A stretch of DNA of 64,000 bases from Candidatus Eisenbergiella merdipullorum (lineage in GTDB: Bacteria; Bacillota; Clostridia; Lachnospirales; Lachnospiraceae). Numbering within the stretch: the first letter of the stretch is position 1; every line of letters starts with the position of its first letter. The stretch covers positions 1-64,000 of the forward strand of contig DWYY01000003.1 in NCBI GenBank assembly GCA_019118445.1, in the 5' to 3' direction. Positions 20,402-29,026 of the stretch are shown in pieces. The notes beneath the pieces were generated by a model. The model saw only the letters and a program-made list of their open reading frames with translations. It ran no database searches and had not been told where the DNA came from. The position numbers were made by a program, and so were the translations under genes.

Positions 20402-20426
20402 CAGATATTCATATCAAGAATATCTG
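20402..20426. promoter_or_regulatory. Candidate LysR-type operator
   Basis: Perfect palindrome CAGATATTC-atatcaa-GAATATCTG (9-bp arms, 7-nt spacer) containing T-N11-A, between lysR and the plus-strand flavodoxin/AKR genes. Confidence 0.75.
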
Positions 20427-20587
20427 GGTATAGGAATCAAATATTTTACATCACTGCCAGGTGGCCCTATAATAACCTATAATAAAATGAAGTTTCCCGA
20501 CTGGAGAAGCTGGACGATGAGGCAGGCGTGGACACCCTGCGGGAATGGGAAAAAGAAATGGCATAAGCCGGAAAGAAGGTTATTACA

Positions 20588-21214
20588 ATGAAGGTTCTTT
20601 TATTCAATGGAAGTACAACAAAAGACGGCTGTGTTTACCGGGCCTTATTTGAGGTAGCGTCAGCGCTCGATCAGGAAGGCATTGATACGGAGATTTTGCA
20701 GATGGGAACCGAACCCATCTGGGACTGTATGGGCTGTGATTTCTGCCATAATGGCGGCAAAGGCAGGTGCATCCATGAGGACATGGTCAATGACTGGCTG
20801 GAAAAAGCCGCCGGGGCGGATGGTTTTGTCTTTGGCTCTCCGGTCTATTACGCCCACCCCACTGGTCAGTTTCTGTCCCTGCTGGACCGGATGTTCTACG
20901 CCGGCGGAGAGTATTTCCAATTTAAGCCGGGCGCCGCTGTGGTGACGGCCCGCCGCGCGGGAACTACCGCATCCCTGGACGTTTTGAACAAGTATTTCAC
21001 GGATGCCTGTATGCCTGTGGTATCCTCCACATACTGGAATATGGCCCACGGCAATGCACCGGAGCAGCTGGAACAGGATCAGGAAGGGTTACAGACTATG
21101 CGGAACCTTGGACATAATATGGCATGGATTTTGAAATGCCTGGAGGCAGGCAAAGAAAAAGGGATCGTTCCCGCCGCCCCTGAAACGGTCCACTGGACAA
21201 ACTTCATCCGGTAA
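20588..21214 (+). CDS. Flavodoxin family protein / NAD(P)H-dependent FMN reductase-like oxidoreductase
   Basis: MKVLLFNGSTTKDGCVYRALFEVASAL; 'CMGCDFCHNGGKGRCIHEDMVNDWLEKAAGADGFVFGSPVYYAHPTGQ'. Confidence 0.9.
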   Translation: MKVLLFNGSTTKDGCVYRALFEVASALDQEGIDTEILQMGTEPIWDCMGCDFCHNGGKGRCIHEDMVNDWLEKAAGADGFVFGSPVYYAHPTGQFLSLLDRMFYAGGEYFQFKPGAAVVTARRAGTTASLDVLNKYFTDACMPVVSSTYWNMAHGNAPEQLEQDQEGLQTMRNLGHNMAWILKCLEAGKEKGIVPAAPETVHWTNFIR

Positions 21215-21224
21215 GGAGGGCTAA

Positions 21225-22025
21225 ATGGAATACTTGACTTTGAATAACGGCGTAAGGCTGCCGATGATCGGTTTTGGCACCTGGGATGTGCGTAGCGAAG
21301 CGGGTAAGAAAGCGATCCTGACCGCGCTGGAGGCGGGCTATCGCCTGATCGACACCGCCCAGATGTATGACAATGAGGATATTGTGGGAAAGGCTGTTCG
21401 GGAGAGCGGCCTTTCCCGGCAGGATGTTTTTCTCACCACCAAGCTCTACCGCCCCAGCAACAGCTATCAAAAAGCAAAAGCCGGCATTGAGAGATCCCTG
21501 CAGGCATTGCAGACGGACTACATCGACCTGCTGCTGATCCACGAACCCTATGAGAACGCGCTTGAAATGTATGACGCGCTCAAAGAAGCCTATGAAACAG
21601 GCACCGTGCGGGCCATCGGCATCTCCAATTTCGGGAAGAAGGAATATGACCGCTTCCTACGACATTGCGGAGTCGTTCCTGCCGTCGATCAGGTAGAGTC
21701 CCATGTCTATTTTCCGCAGATGGAACTGAAGGAACATCTTGTCCGCCACGGTACGCAGATGCAATCCTGGGCGTCCTTTACCGAGGGCAGAAGGAATATT
21801 TTTGCCGAACCGCTGCTGAACCGGATCGGCGCAAAATACGGCAGGACAGCCGGTCAGGTGGCGCTGCGCTATCTGACCCAGAACGGGATCGCGGTCATTC
21901 CAAAATCCGTTCACCGGGAACGCATGGAGCAGAATCTTCACAGCTTAGACTTTACTCTGACACCGGATGATATGGCTGAAATCAGCCGCCTGAATGAAGG
22001 ACGTTCTTTATTTGGGTGGTATTAA
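21225..22025 (+). CDS. Aldo/keto reductase
   Basis: LNNGVRLPMIGFGTWDVR; GYRLIDTAQMYDNEDIVGKAV; VIPKSVHRERMEQNL. Confidence 0.93.
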   Translation: MEYLTLNNGVRLPMIGFGTWDVRSEAGKKAILTALEAGYRLIDTAQMYDNEDIVGKAVRESGLSRQDVFLTTKLYRPSNSYQKAKAGIERSLQALQTDYIDLLLIHEPYENALEMYDALKEAYETGTVRAIGISNFGKKEYDRFLRHCGVVPAVDQVESHVYFPQMELKEHLVRHGTQMQSWASFTEGRRNIFAEPLLNRIGAKYGRTAGQVALRYLTQNGIAVIPKSVHRERMEQNLHSLDFTLTPDDMAEISRLNEGRSLFGWY

Positions 22026-22040
22026 AAAGGGGTGTTTGCA

Positions 22041-22334
22041 TTGGGATATGAAGAAATTGAAAAGCGGGCCGCCGAGATGGGCCTTCCCGTTTACCAGTAT
22101 CAGCGCGTTGCTGCGCAGCGCCGTCAGCATACTCGTCCGGCTCCTATCGTGATCGGGAAAAACGTTTGGATCGGCGCAAACGTGACCGTCACCCCCGGTG
22201 TGACCATCGGAGATGGAGCCATTGTGGCTGCCGGAGCGGTGGTAACAAAAGATGTCCCGCCCATGACGGTGGTGGGCGGCGTTCCGGCAAAAATCATCAA
22301 AACGATCTCATCCGGAAAGGAGGCAAAGAAATGA
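22041..22334 (+). pseudogene. Hexapeptide-repeat acetyltransferase C-terminal fragment with unrelated N-terminus
   Basis: '[57 protein letters not shown]' is the LbH C-terminal end only; the usual N-terminal acetyltransferase region is missing. Confidence 0.6.
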
Positions 22335-23376
22335 AGAAAATTTTGGCACTGGTTCTGACATTTACTTTTCTGTTTGGTATGACCGCCTGCGGTCAAACAC
22401 CGCAGGAAGCCCCCGCCGCCAGCGAAAGTGCCGGTACGGGCAGTATGGAGCCCCCGGCTTCCACGGAGAGCGGCACAAACGAGGAATCGGCAAGCGAAAC
22501 CGCGGAAGAAAGCACTGTGCCTGACACAGAGCAGGAAGCGGTCCCTGAGTCAGAGGATCCGGGAAATTTTGATTTTGAGACCCATACGGTCACTCTGAAC
22601 AGCGGATATGAGATGCCGATCATGGGCCTTGGCACCTATTCCCTCAGCGACGAGGAATGCTACAACTCGGTCACCGCCCTGCTGGAAGCAGGCGGACGGC
22701 TAATCGACACGGCTTATATGTACCACAACGAAGCCGCTGTAGGCCGGGCGGTCCGGGATTCGGATGTGCCGCGGGAAGAGATCTTTGTGATCACCAAGCT
22801 TTATCCTACTCAGTTCGATGACCCGCAGGCTGCCATTGATCTGGCGCTGGAGACGCTGGACATCGGATATATTGATATGATGCTGCTCCATCATCCCGGA
22901 ACGGGTGATGTGGAAGCCTATCTCGCGATGGAGCAGGCTGTGGCGGATGGTAAAATCCGCTCCATCGGCCTTTCCAACTGGTATATCGAGGAACTGGAGG
23001 ATTTTCTGCCGCAGGTGAACATTACCCCGGCCCTGGTGCAGAATGAGATCCATCCCTATTATCAGGAAGCGGAGGTAGTACCCTATATCCAGAGCCTTGG
23101 CATCACGGTACAGGGCTGGTATCCTTTCGGCGGGCGGGGCCACACTTCGGAGCTGCTGGGCGACCGGTGATCTCTGCCATCGCTGAGGCTCACAGCGTCA
23201 CCTCCGCCCAGGTGATTCTGCGGTGGAACCTCCAGCGCGGCGTGGTGGTCATCCCCGGCTCCAGCAACCCCGACCACATCCGGGAGAACCTCGATCTGTT
23301 CGGTTTTGAGCTGGCGGATGAGGAAATGGCGCAGATTGCCGCGCTGAACCGGGATGAAAAGCACGATTGGTATTAA
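22331..23376 (+). pseudogene. Aldo/keto reductase with lipoprotein signal peptide, split by a frameshift at about 23161-23170
   Basis: [24 protein letters not shown] lipobox; AKR body LNSGYEMPIMGLGTYSL...GGRGHTSELLGDR*; C-terminal part resumes in another frame as ISAIAEAHSVTSAQVILRWNLQRGVVVIPGSSNPDHIRENLDLFGFEL. Confidence 0.8.
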
Positions 23377-23484
23377 AAAGGAGTGTTTGTAGTGGGTTCC
23401 ACATACTGAAATATGGCGTATGGGCAGATGCCGGGGGTTGTAGAGAAAGACGATATGCCGGAGGTTAAGGGGAATTTGCTTTAG
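23368..23484 (+). pseudogene. Short relic of a flavodoxin-family oxidoreductase C-terminus
   Basis: Reads VGSTY*NMAYGQMPGVVEKDDMPEV; compare VSSTYWNMAHGNAPEQLEQDQEG in the gene at 20588-21214. Confidence 0.55.
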
Positions 23485-23507
23485 CGGGATGCAGCAGCGC
23501 CTCTTCC

Positions 23508-23680
23508 GCAAATACGGAAGCGTCTCTGCCAACGACTTCTGTAACGCAACTCCGAAAGGGGACAGCCGGACGGTTGCCGATTTGCTGGAACCTTCCCAAG
23601 CGGGAACATCCATTCTGACTTACCCGGCTTCTTCTTGCAGGCATCAGCTAAAAAAATAAAAATCCTGATCAAACCCCTCA
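23508..23680 (+). pseudogene. Second relic of the AAA-ATPase/PDDEXK family
   Basis: 'DSRTVADLLEPSQAGTSILTYP' then 'LLAGIS*...KNKNPDQTPH', matching the 3' end of the 18656-19395 relic. Confidence 0.55.
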
Positions 23681-24115
23681 CTCAAGCCACTGCACAAATG
23701 CTGTTTTGTCCGTACAGTTATACCCAGCCTTCACATAAAAATCCAATGTACTCTGCTTTTTAGAGCCGGTTAAGAGCATTATCTTATAGCAGTTGTTTTC
23801 CATCGCGATCTTTCTTGCATAATTCAGGCACTCCGTCGCATACCCCTTCCCCCTGTAGTTCTCATGGGTAACCACATTTTCAATGAGAGCATATGGTCTG
23901 ATCCCTCTGGTGAGATTTGGGATAATGACGCAGACACAGGAGGATACCAGAACTCCATCTGCCACATTCAGCAGGATATGATGATTTTCGTCATTCATGA
24001 TCGCATTCCATGTTTCCCGCAGAGCCTGAGAATCCTCTGGCATTTCCTGCTCATGCAGATACAGATAAAGCTGCAGCAAGGCATTCAGATCTTCTTTCTT
24101 CGCTTCTCGTATCAT
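23678..24115 (-). CDS. GNAT family N-acetyltransferase
   Basis: MIREAKKEDLNALLQLYLYLHEQ; 'ENVVTHENYRGKGYATECLNYARKIA'. Confidence 0.9.
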   Translation of the reverse strand: MIREAKKEDLNALLQLYLYLHEQEMPEDSQALRETWNAIMNDENHHILLNVADGVLVSSCVCVIIPNLTRGIRPYALIENVVTHENYRGKGYATECLNYARKIAMENNCYKIMLLTGSKKQSTLDFYVKAGYNCTDKTAFVQWLE

Positions 24116-24148
24116 AACAGTCCTCCTGCCTTCCTCATCCCGGCGGGT

Positions 24149-24838
24149 TCACACCTTAAACCGATACCCCACTCCCCATATCGTTTCAATATACTGCGGG
24201 TTGGCGGTGTCCGTTTCGATCTTTTCCCGTATCTTTTTGATATGCACGGTTACGGTCGCGATATCGCCGATAGAATCCATGTCCCAGATCTCCCGGAACA
24301 GCTCCTCCTTGGTGAAAACATGGTTCGGGTTCTCCGCCAGGAAGGTGAGCAGATCGAATTCCTTGGTGGTAAAAGCCTTTTCCACGCCGTTGACAAAGAC
24401 ACGGCGGGCGGTCTTGTCGATCCGGATGCCGCGTATCTCCACGATATCGTTGGTCTTCTGATTGGAGCTGACCAGACGGTCATAACGGGCAAGATGGGCC
24501 TTCACCCTGGCCACCAGTTCGCTGGGGCTGAAGGGCTTCGTCATGTAATCGTCCGCGCCGAGGCCAAGGCCGCGGATCTTATCGATATCGTCTTTTTTCG
24601 CGGAAACCATCAGGATCGGGATATTCTTCTCTTCACGGATGCGGCGGCAGATTTCAAAGCCGTCTATGCCCGGAAGCATCAGATCCAGGATGATCAGATC
24701 ATAATTACCATTCAGGGCAGCTTCCAGACCCTTCTCTCCATCATTTTCTATCTCCACCTGAAATCCGGAAAGTTCCAGATAATCTTTTTCCAGGTCCGCT
24801 ATCGCTTCTTCGTCTTCAATGATCAATATTTTACTCAT
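24149..24838 (-). CDS. OmpR-family response regulator
   Basis: MSKILIIEDEEAIADLEKDYLELSGF; 'DLIILDLMLPGIDGFEICRRIRE'; C-terminal 'IETIWGVGYRFKV'. Confidence 0.93.
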   Translation of the reverse strand: MSKILIIEDEEAIADLEKDYLELSGFQVEIENDGEKGLEAALNGNYDLIILDLMLPGIDGFEICRRIREEKNIPILMVSAKKDDIDKIRGLGLGADDYMTKPFSPSELVARVKAHLARYDRLVSSNQKTNDIVEIRGIRIDKTARRVFVNGVEKAFTTKEFDLLTFLAENPNHVFTKEELFREIWDMDSIGDIATVTVHIKKIREKIETDTANPQYIETIWGVGYRFKV

Positions 24839-26315
24839 TTTCTTCTGCCTCCCTGTATTTTCTTATCACAAAGTGCAGGCATGTGCCTTCACCTTCTCTG
24901 CTGGTCGCCCAAATGTAACCGCCGTGATCCTCGATGATCTTTTTCACGATGGAAAGGCCGATTCCGCTGCCGCCCGTAGAAGAATTCCGGGAAGCGTCTG
25001 TCCGATAAAACCGCTCAAAGATCTTACCCAGATCCTTCGCGGAGATGCCTTTTCCGTTATCCTCGATCTCCACCCGCACCGAGTCCACCTCATCCAGGAT
25101 CCGGATATTGATGATACCCTTGGGCTTATCCATGTATTTGATGCTGTTGCCGATGATGTTGTCGATCACCTTTTTGAGCTGTTCCGGGTCTGCGATGATC
25201 AGAGTGGACGGATCTACCAGATTGGAATAGTTCAGCTCAATATTCTTGGACTCCAGATCCAGTCCCACATCTTCCACACAGTCCTGGAAAAACTCCGCCA
25301 GATTGATGCGTTGGAAATTGTAGGGGATCCGGTTGCTGTCGATCCCGGAATAATAGGTCAGCTCATTGATCAGCCGGTTCATATCGTTGGCCTTGGTGTA
25401 AATGGTCTTGATATAGCGGTCCATTTTCTCCGGTGTATCTGCCACGCCGTCCATGATCCCCTCCACATATCCCTTGATCGCTGTGATCGGGGTCTTCAGA
25501 TCGTGGGAAATGTTGCTGACCAGTTCCCGGTTCTGCCGTTCGTTCTGGATCTTTTCCTCCGCGGATTCCTTCAGCCGCAGACGCATGTCCTCATAATTGC
25601 GGTACAGCTCCCCGATCTCATTGGTATCCTCCGAGGTCAGGCTGTATTCAAAATTTCCTTCCGCGATCTGCTGCATGGCCACCTTCAGTTTATTGATCGG
25701 TTCAAAAAATCCTTTATACACCCACTGGGTCAGCACGATGCTCGTCAGCACCAGGATGAACACAATGGCGGAAAACAGATAGATCAGGAAGGATCGGGAA
25801 ATCACGCTGTTCACCCTAGTCACAAGGAACAGGCTCCCTTCCTCTCCGTCGGAAAATTCGAAATCGATCTGCTTCACCAGCTTCTGCATGTCGTTATAGT
25901 AGAAACCGGAATTGGAATCCTGGCTTTCAAACCCATAGGCAGGCAGCCTGCTGAAAAAACGTCCGCTCATTTCTTCATTGCCGGTATAATACTCCTTCGT
26001 TCCCTTCCGCACTACGATATAAGAAGAAATCTGCTCGGCTTCCTCATTCAGCTCATCCAGGAACGCCACATCCTCCAGCTTCTCCTCATTTTCCTCCGCA
26101 ATATTTTCCAGCCTGAGGTACATCGCATTTGTCATATTGCTGAGCGAAGCCAGGGAATCTGACAACGTGTTGTCATCCGAGATCTCAATCTGAAAATTCA
26201 TGTCGGAATTATGGATCACCATGGTCCCAACGGCAACAAAGGCGATCACGGACAAAAGGATCGGCAGGAGGATCACGATCAGGAATGTAATGATCAGCTT
26301 TGTCCGAAACTTCAT
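24831..26315 (-). CDS. Sensor histidine kinase
   Basis: 'LVSNISHDLKTPITAIKGYVEGIMDG'; 'GGSGIGLSIVKKIIEDHGG'. Confidence 0.93.
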   Translation of the reverse strand: MKFRTKLIITFLIVILLPILLSVIAFVAVGTMVIHNSDMNFQIEISDDNTLSDSLASLSNMTNAMYLRLENIAEENEEKLEDVAFLDELNEEAEQISSYIVVRKGTKEYYTGNEEMSGRFFSRLPAYGFESQDSNSGFYYNDMQKLVKQIDFEFSDGEEGSLFLVTRVNSVISRSFLIYLFSAIVFILVLTSIVLTQWVYKGFFEPINKLKVAMQQIAEGNFEYSLTSEDTNEIGELYRNYEDMRLRLKESAEEKIQNERQNRELVSNISHDLKTPITAIKGYVEGIMDGVADTPEKMDRYIKTIYTKANDMNRLINELTYYSGIDSNRIPYNFQRINLAEFFQDCVEDVGLDLESKNIELNYSNLVDPSTLIIADPEQLKKVIDNIIGNSIKYMDKPKGIINIRILDEVDSVRVEIEDNGKGISAKDLGKIFERFYRTDASRNSSTGGSGIGLSIVKKIIEDHGGYIWATSREGEGTCLHFVIRKYREAEENE

Positions 26316-26338
26316 ATAATCTCCTTCAATCTTTCAGT

Positions 26339-26362
26339 AAAAAAAACGCCCGTCCAGCGGGC
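26339..26362 (-). terminator. Intrinsic terminator in the leader of the histidine kinase gene
   Basis: Minus strand GCCCG-ctgga-CGGGC followed by GTTTTTTTT, about 25 nt upstream of the HK start codon. Confidence 0.65.
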
Positions 26363-26450
26363 AGTCTTTTCCGTTACAGTTATTTTAACATAAAATAAAA
26401 AACTGTATATTAAAACGGAAAAATAAATTTATAAAAAAAATATAAACAGG

Positions 26451-26505
26451 TTGACAGATCACTTTCCCTTTGCTATAGTAACAGTAACAGTTATTATTTC
26501 TGTTA
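26451..26505 (+). promoter_or_regulatory. Promoter and candidate Fur/PerR operator of the fur-family gene
   Basis: TTGACA-N17-TATAGT; overlapping TAACAGTAACAG-ttattattt-CTGTTA inverted repeat. Confidence 0.7.
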
Positions 26506-26523
26506 GAGAGGAGGCGGTACAAG

Positions 26524-26919
26524 GTGCTGAAATACAGCCGCCAGCGGGAAGCCATCAAAAGATTCCTGATGACCAGACGCGACCATCCGACGGCAGATGT
26601 AGTTTACAGCAATGTGAGAACAGAATTCCCAAATATAAGCCTTGGAACTGTTTACCGTAATCTGACATTGCTTGCCGATCTGGGTGAGATATCCCGGCTG
26701 CGCGTCGGGGACGGTGTAGATCATTTCGACGCGGATACCCGCCCGCATTACCATTTCGTCTGCAATGAATGCGGCGGAGTGAGCGATCTGGAGATGGATG
26801 ATGTCAGCGGCGCCCTGAATGCCGCGGTCAGAGATTTTGACGGATCGATCGAAGGACATGTCACCTATTTTTATGGTCTGTGTCCACATTGTGCGAGAAG
26901 CGCACAGAAAACCTCATAA
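26524..26919 (+). CDS. Fur family transcriptional regulator (PerR-like)
   Basis: LKYSRQREAIKRFLMTRRDHPTADVVYSNVRTEFPNISLGTVYRNLTLLADLGEI; 'HYHFVCNECGGVSDL'; C-terminal CPHC. Confidence 0.9.
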   Translation: MLKYSRQREAIKRFLMTRRDHPTADVVYSNVRTEFPNISLGTVYRNLTLLADLGEISRLRVGDGVDHFDADTRPHYHFVCNECGGVSDLEMDDVSGALNAAVRDFDGSIEGHVTYFYGLCPHCARSAQKTS

Positions 26920-26984
26920 GTTAGCCTGCAGCCGCATCTGCGGCCGCTCACTATAAATTTTTTTCAGAAAAGGAGATCAAAACT

Positions 26985-27527
26985 ATGAAATTCGTATGTC
27001 AAGTATGTGGTTATGTTTATGAAGGAGATGCAGCGCCGGAGAAGTGCCCTGTATGTGGCGCACCCGCTGAGAAGTTCACCGCTCAGACCGGATCCCTGGA
27101 ATGGGCTGCCGAGCACGTTGTAGGCGTAGCTCAGGGCGCAAGCGAGGATATCATGGAAGATCTGAGAGCCAATTTCTCCGGTGAGTGCACGGAAGTTGGT
27201 ATGTATCTTGCAATGGCAAGAGTTGCTCACAGAGAAGGCTATCCTGAGATCGGCCTGTACTGGGAAAAGGCTGCTCATGAAGAAGCTGAGCATGCTGCGA
27301 AGTTCGCAGAGCTGCTGGGCGAAGTGGTTACCGATTCCACCAAGAAGAACCTTGAGATGAGGATTGAAGCTGAGAACGGCGCTACCGCGGGCAAGTTCGA
27401 CCTTGCAAAGCGTGCGAAGGCTGCCAACCTGGATGCGATCCATGACACCGTTCATGAGATGGCCCGCGACGAGGCCCGTCACGGCAAGGCTTTCCAGGGA
27501 CTGCTGGAGAGATACTTCGGAAAATAA
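26985..27527 (+). CDS. Reverse rubrerythrin (N-terminal rubredoxin domain), NADH peroxidase type
   Basis: [27 protein letters not shown] rubredoxin domain, then ferritin-like EExxH helices. Confidence 0.93.
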   Translation: MKFVCQVCGYVYEGDAAPEKCPVCGAPAEKFTAQTGSLEWAAEHVVGVAQGASEDIMEDLRANFSGECTEVGMYLAMARVAHREGYPEIGLYWEKAAHEEAEHAAKFAELLGEVVTDSTKKNLEMRIEAENGATAGKFDLAKRAKAANLDAIHDTVHEMARDEARHGKAFQGLLERYFGK

Positions 27528-27588
27528 TTCATGCCAAGCCGTCTGACTGCCTTCCAGGCGTCTGAACGATGTAGCTGAATCAACCACG

Positions 27589-27619
27589 GCGCCGGATTTC
27601 TGATCCGGCGCATGTTTTT
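27589..27619 (+). terminator. Intrinsic terminator after rubrerythrin
   Basis: GCGCCGGAT-ttctg-ATCCGGCGC then atgttttt. Confidence 0.75.
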
Positions 27620-27640
27620 ACCAAGGAGGGAAAGAGAATT

Positions 27641-28009
27641 ATGGAATTTTATATTTGCAGACACTGCGGCAATATCGTTACCAAGCTGACCGACCATAAG
27701 GTTCCCGTCATGTGCTGCGGGGAAAAGATGGAGCTTCTTGAAGCGGGCGTCACCGACGCTGCTGTGGAAAAGCATGTTCCTTCCTGCAGCGTAGATGGAA
27801 ACGTGGTAAACGTTCAGGTGGGCTCCACCGAGCATCCCATGATCGATACGCACTGGATCGAGTGGATCACCGCGGAAACCAGCCAGGGCTTCCAGACCAA
27901 GTGGCTGAAGCCGGGAGACAGCCCTAAGGCTTCCTTTGTCCTCGCGGACGGCGAAGAGCTGAAGGCTGTGTATGCTTACTGCAACCTGCATGGGCTGTGG
28001 AAGGCGTAA
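27641..28009 (+). CDS. Desulfoferrodoxin (superoxide reductase)
   Basis: MEFYICRHCGNIVTKLTDHKVPVMCCGEKMELL; 'EHPMIDTHWIEWI'; 'YAYCNLHGLWKA'. Confidence 0.95.
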   Translation: MEFYICRHCGNIVTKLTDHKVPVMCCGEKMELLEAGVTDAAVEKHVPSCSVDGNVVNVQVGSTEHPMIDTHWIEWITAETSQGFQTKWLKPGDSPKASFVLADGEELKAVYAYCNLHGLWKA

Positions 28010-28057
28010 GGCAGCCGGACACTCTCCTGCTCAATAGAAAGTTTTTCAAATAAGGTT

Positions 28058-28093
28058 CCGGCGGAACAGTCCTGAAAAGGGATATTCCGCCGG
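28058..28093. terminator. Bidirectional hairpin between convergent genes
   Basis: CCGGCGGAA ... TTCCGCCGG between dfx (+) and ABC permease (-). Confidence 0.6.
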
Positions 28094-28111
28094 TTCTATT
28101 TTATTTGGTAT

Positions 28112-29014
28112 TTATTCCTTTACCGCCCCGATCAGAACTCCTTTGGTGAAATATTTCTGGATAAAAGGATAAATGCATAAAATCGGCGCTGTCGCAACAA
28201 TAATCGTTGCGTAACGTACCGTAATGGCGATCGGCTCCGTATCTCCCTGCGGAGCCAAGAGAACTTCCCGCAAAATAACCTGTAACGGCAGTTTATTCCG
28301 TTCCCGGATCAGAACGGAAGCCCAGAACCATCCGTTCCATATGCCCACTCCATAATACAGCACCAGAACCGCCAGGGTCGCTTTGGACAGCGGCAGTACG
28401 ATCCTGGATAAGATCGTCATATGCCCTGCGCCATCAATCTTTGCCGCTTCGATCAGGCTGTCCGGCAGCCCCTCAAACGCTGTCCGGAGAATGATCATAT
28501 TATAAGTATTGATGCAGAATGGAATGATCAGTCCCCAGCGCGTTCCCGTCAGATGAAGCTGCTTCATATTCAGATATGAGGGAATCAATCCGCCGCTGAA
28601 AAACATGGTAAACATGATGAACAGCATGAGAGGCCTTTTCCACAGCACATTTTTCTGGGCGAGAACATAGGCCCCCAGGCAGGTAAAGATCATATCCAAT
28701 ATTACGCCGATGATCAGAATAAAAAATGTATTGAAATATCCCGAAAGAATATTGGGATTACGGGATACCATTTGATATGCCTCTGTGCTGAGTCCCTGAG
28801 GCAGCAGCATTGGCCCGGAATACAGGAGCACCTTCTGATGATCGCTGATCGATCCCATAGCCACATACCATAGCGGATATAGGCACAGGAGTCCTAACAG
28901 GATCAAGAAAATATTGTTGCAGAGCTGAAAGCTTCTTTCTCCCACAGATTTTTTCATTTTCACAGTAGTCTGATCCACAGTAGCCTGAATTTTTCTGTTT
29001 TTCTCTGGTTTCAT
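28112..29014 (-). CDS. Carbohydrate ABC transporter permease (YtcP/LplC-type)
   Basis: 300 aa; EAA-type loop 'LIEAAKIDGAGHMTILSRIVLPLSKATLAVL'; C-terminal 'YPFIQKYFTKGVLIGAVKE'. Confidence 0.93.
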   Translation of the reverse strand: MKPEKNRKIQATVDQTTVKMKKSVGERSFQLCNNIFLILLGLLCLYPLWYVAMGSISDHQKVLLYSGPMLLPQGLSTEAYQMVSRNPNILSGYFNTFFILIIGVILDMIFTCLGAYVLAQKNVLWKRPLMLFIMFTMFFSGGLIPSYLNMKQLHLTGTRWGLIIPFCINTYNMIILRTAFEGLPDSLIEAAKIDGAGHMTILSRIVLPLSKATLAVLVLYYGVGIWNGWFWASVLIRERNKLPLQVILREVLLAPQGDTEPIAITVRYATIIVATAPILCIYPFIQKYFTKGVLIGAVKE

Positions 29015-29026
29015 CCGCTTTTCCTC

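Noticed and set aside
20490-20565. Short reading NEVSRLEKLDDEAGVDTLREWEKEMA* before the flavodoxin gene
   Set aside because: Looks like a protein C-terminal scrap, but too short and without a recognised parent to call a pseudogene.
24819-26162. 447-aa plus-strand ORF
   Set aside because: Antisense to the histidine kinase gene; no domain.
26931-26944. GCCGCA-tc-TGCGGC hairpin between the Fur-family gene and rubrerythrin as a terminator
   Set aside because: Loop only 2 nt and no immediate T-run; evidence too weak.
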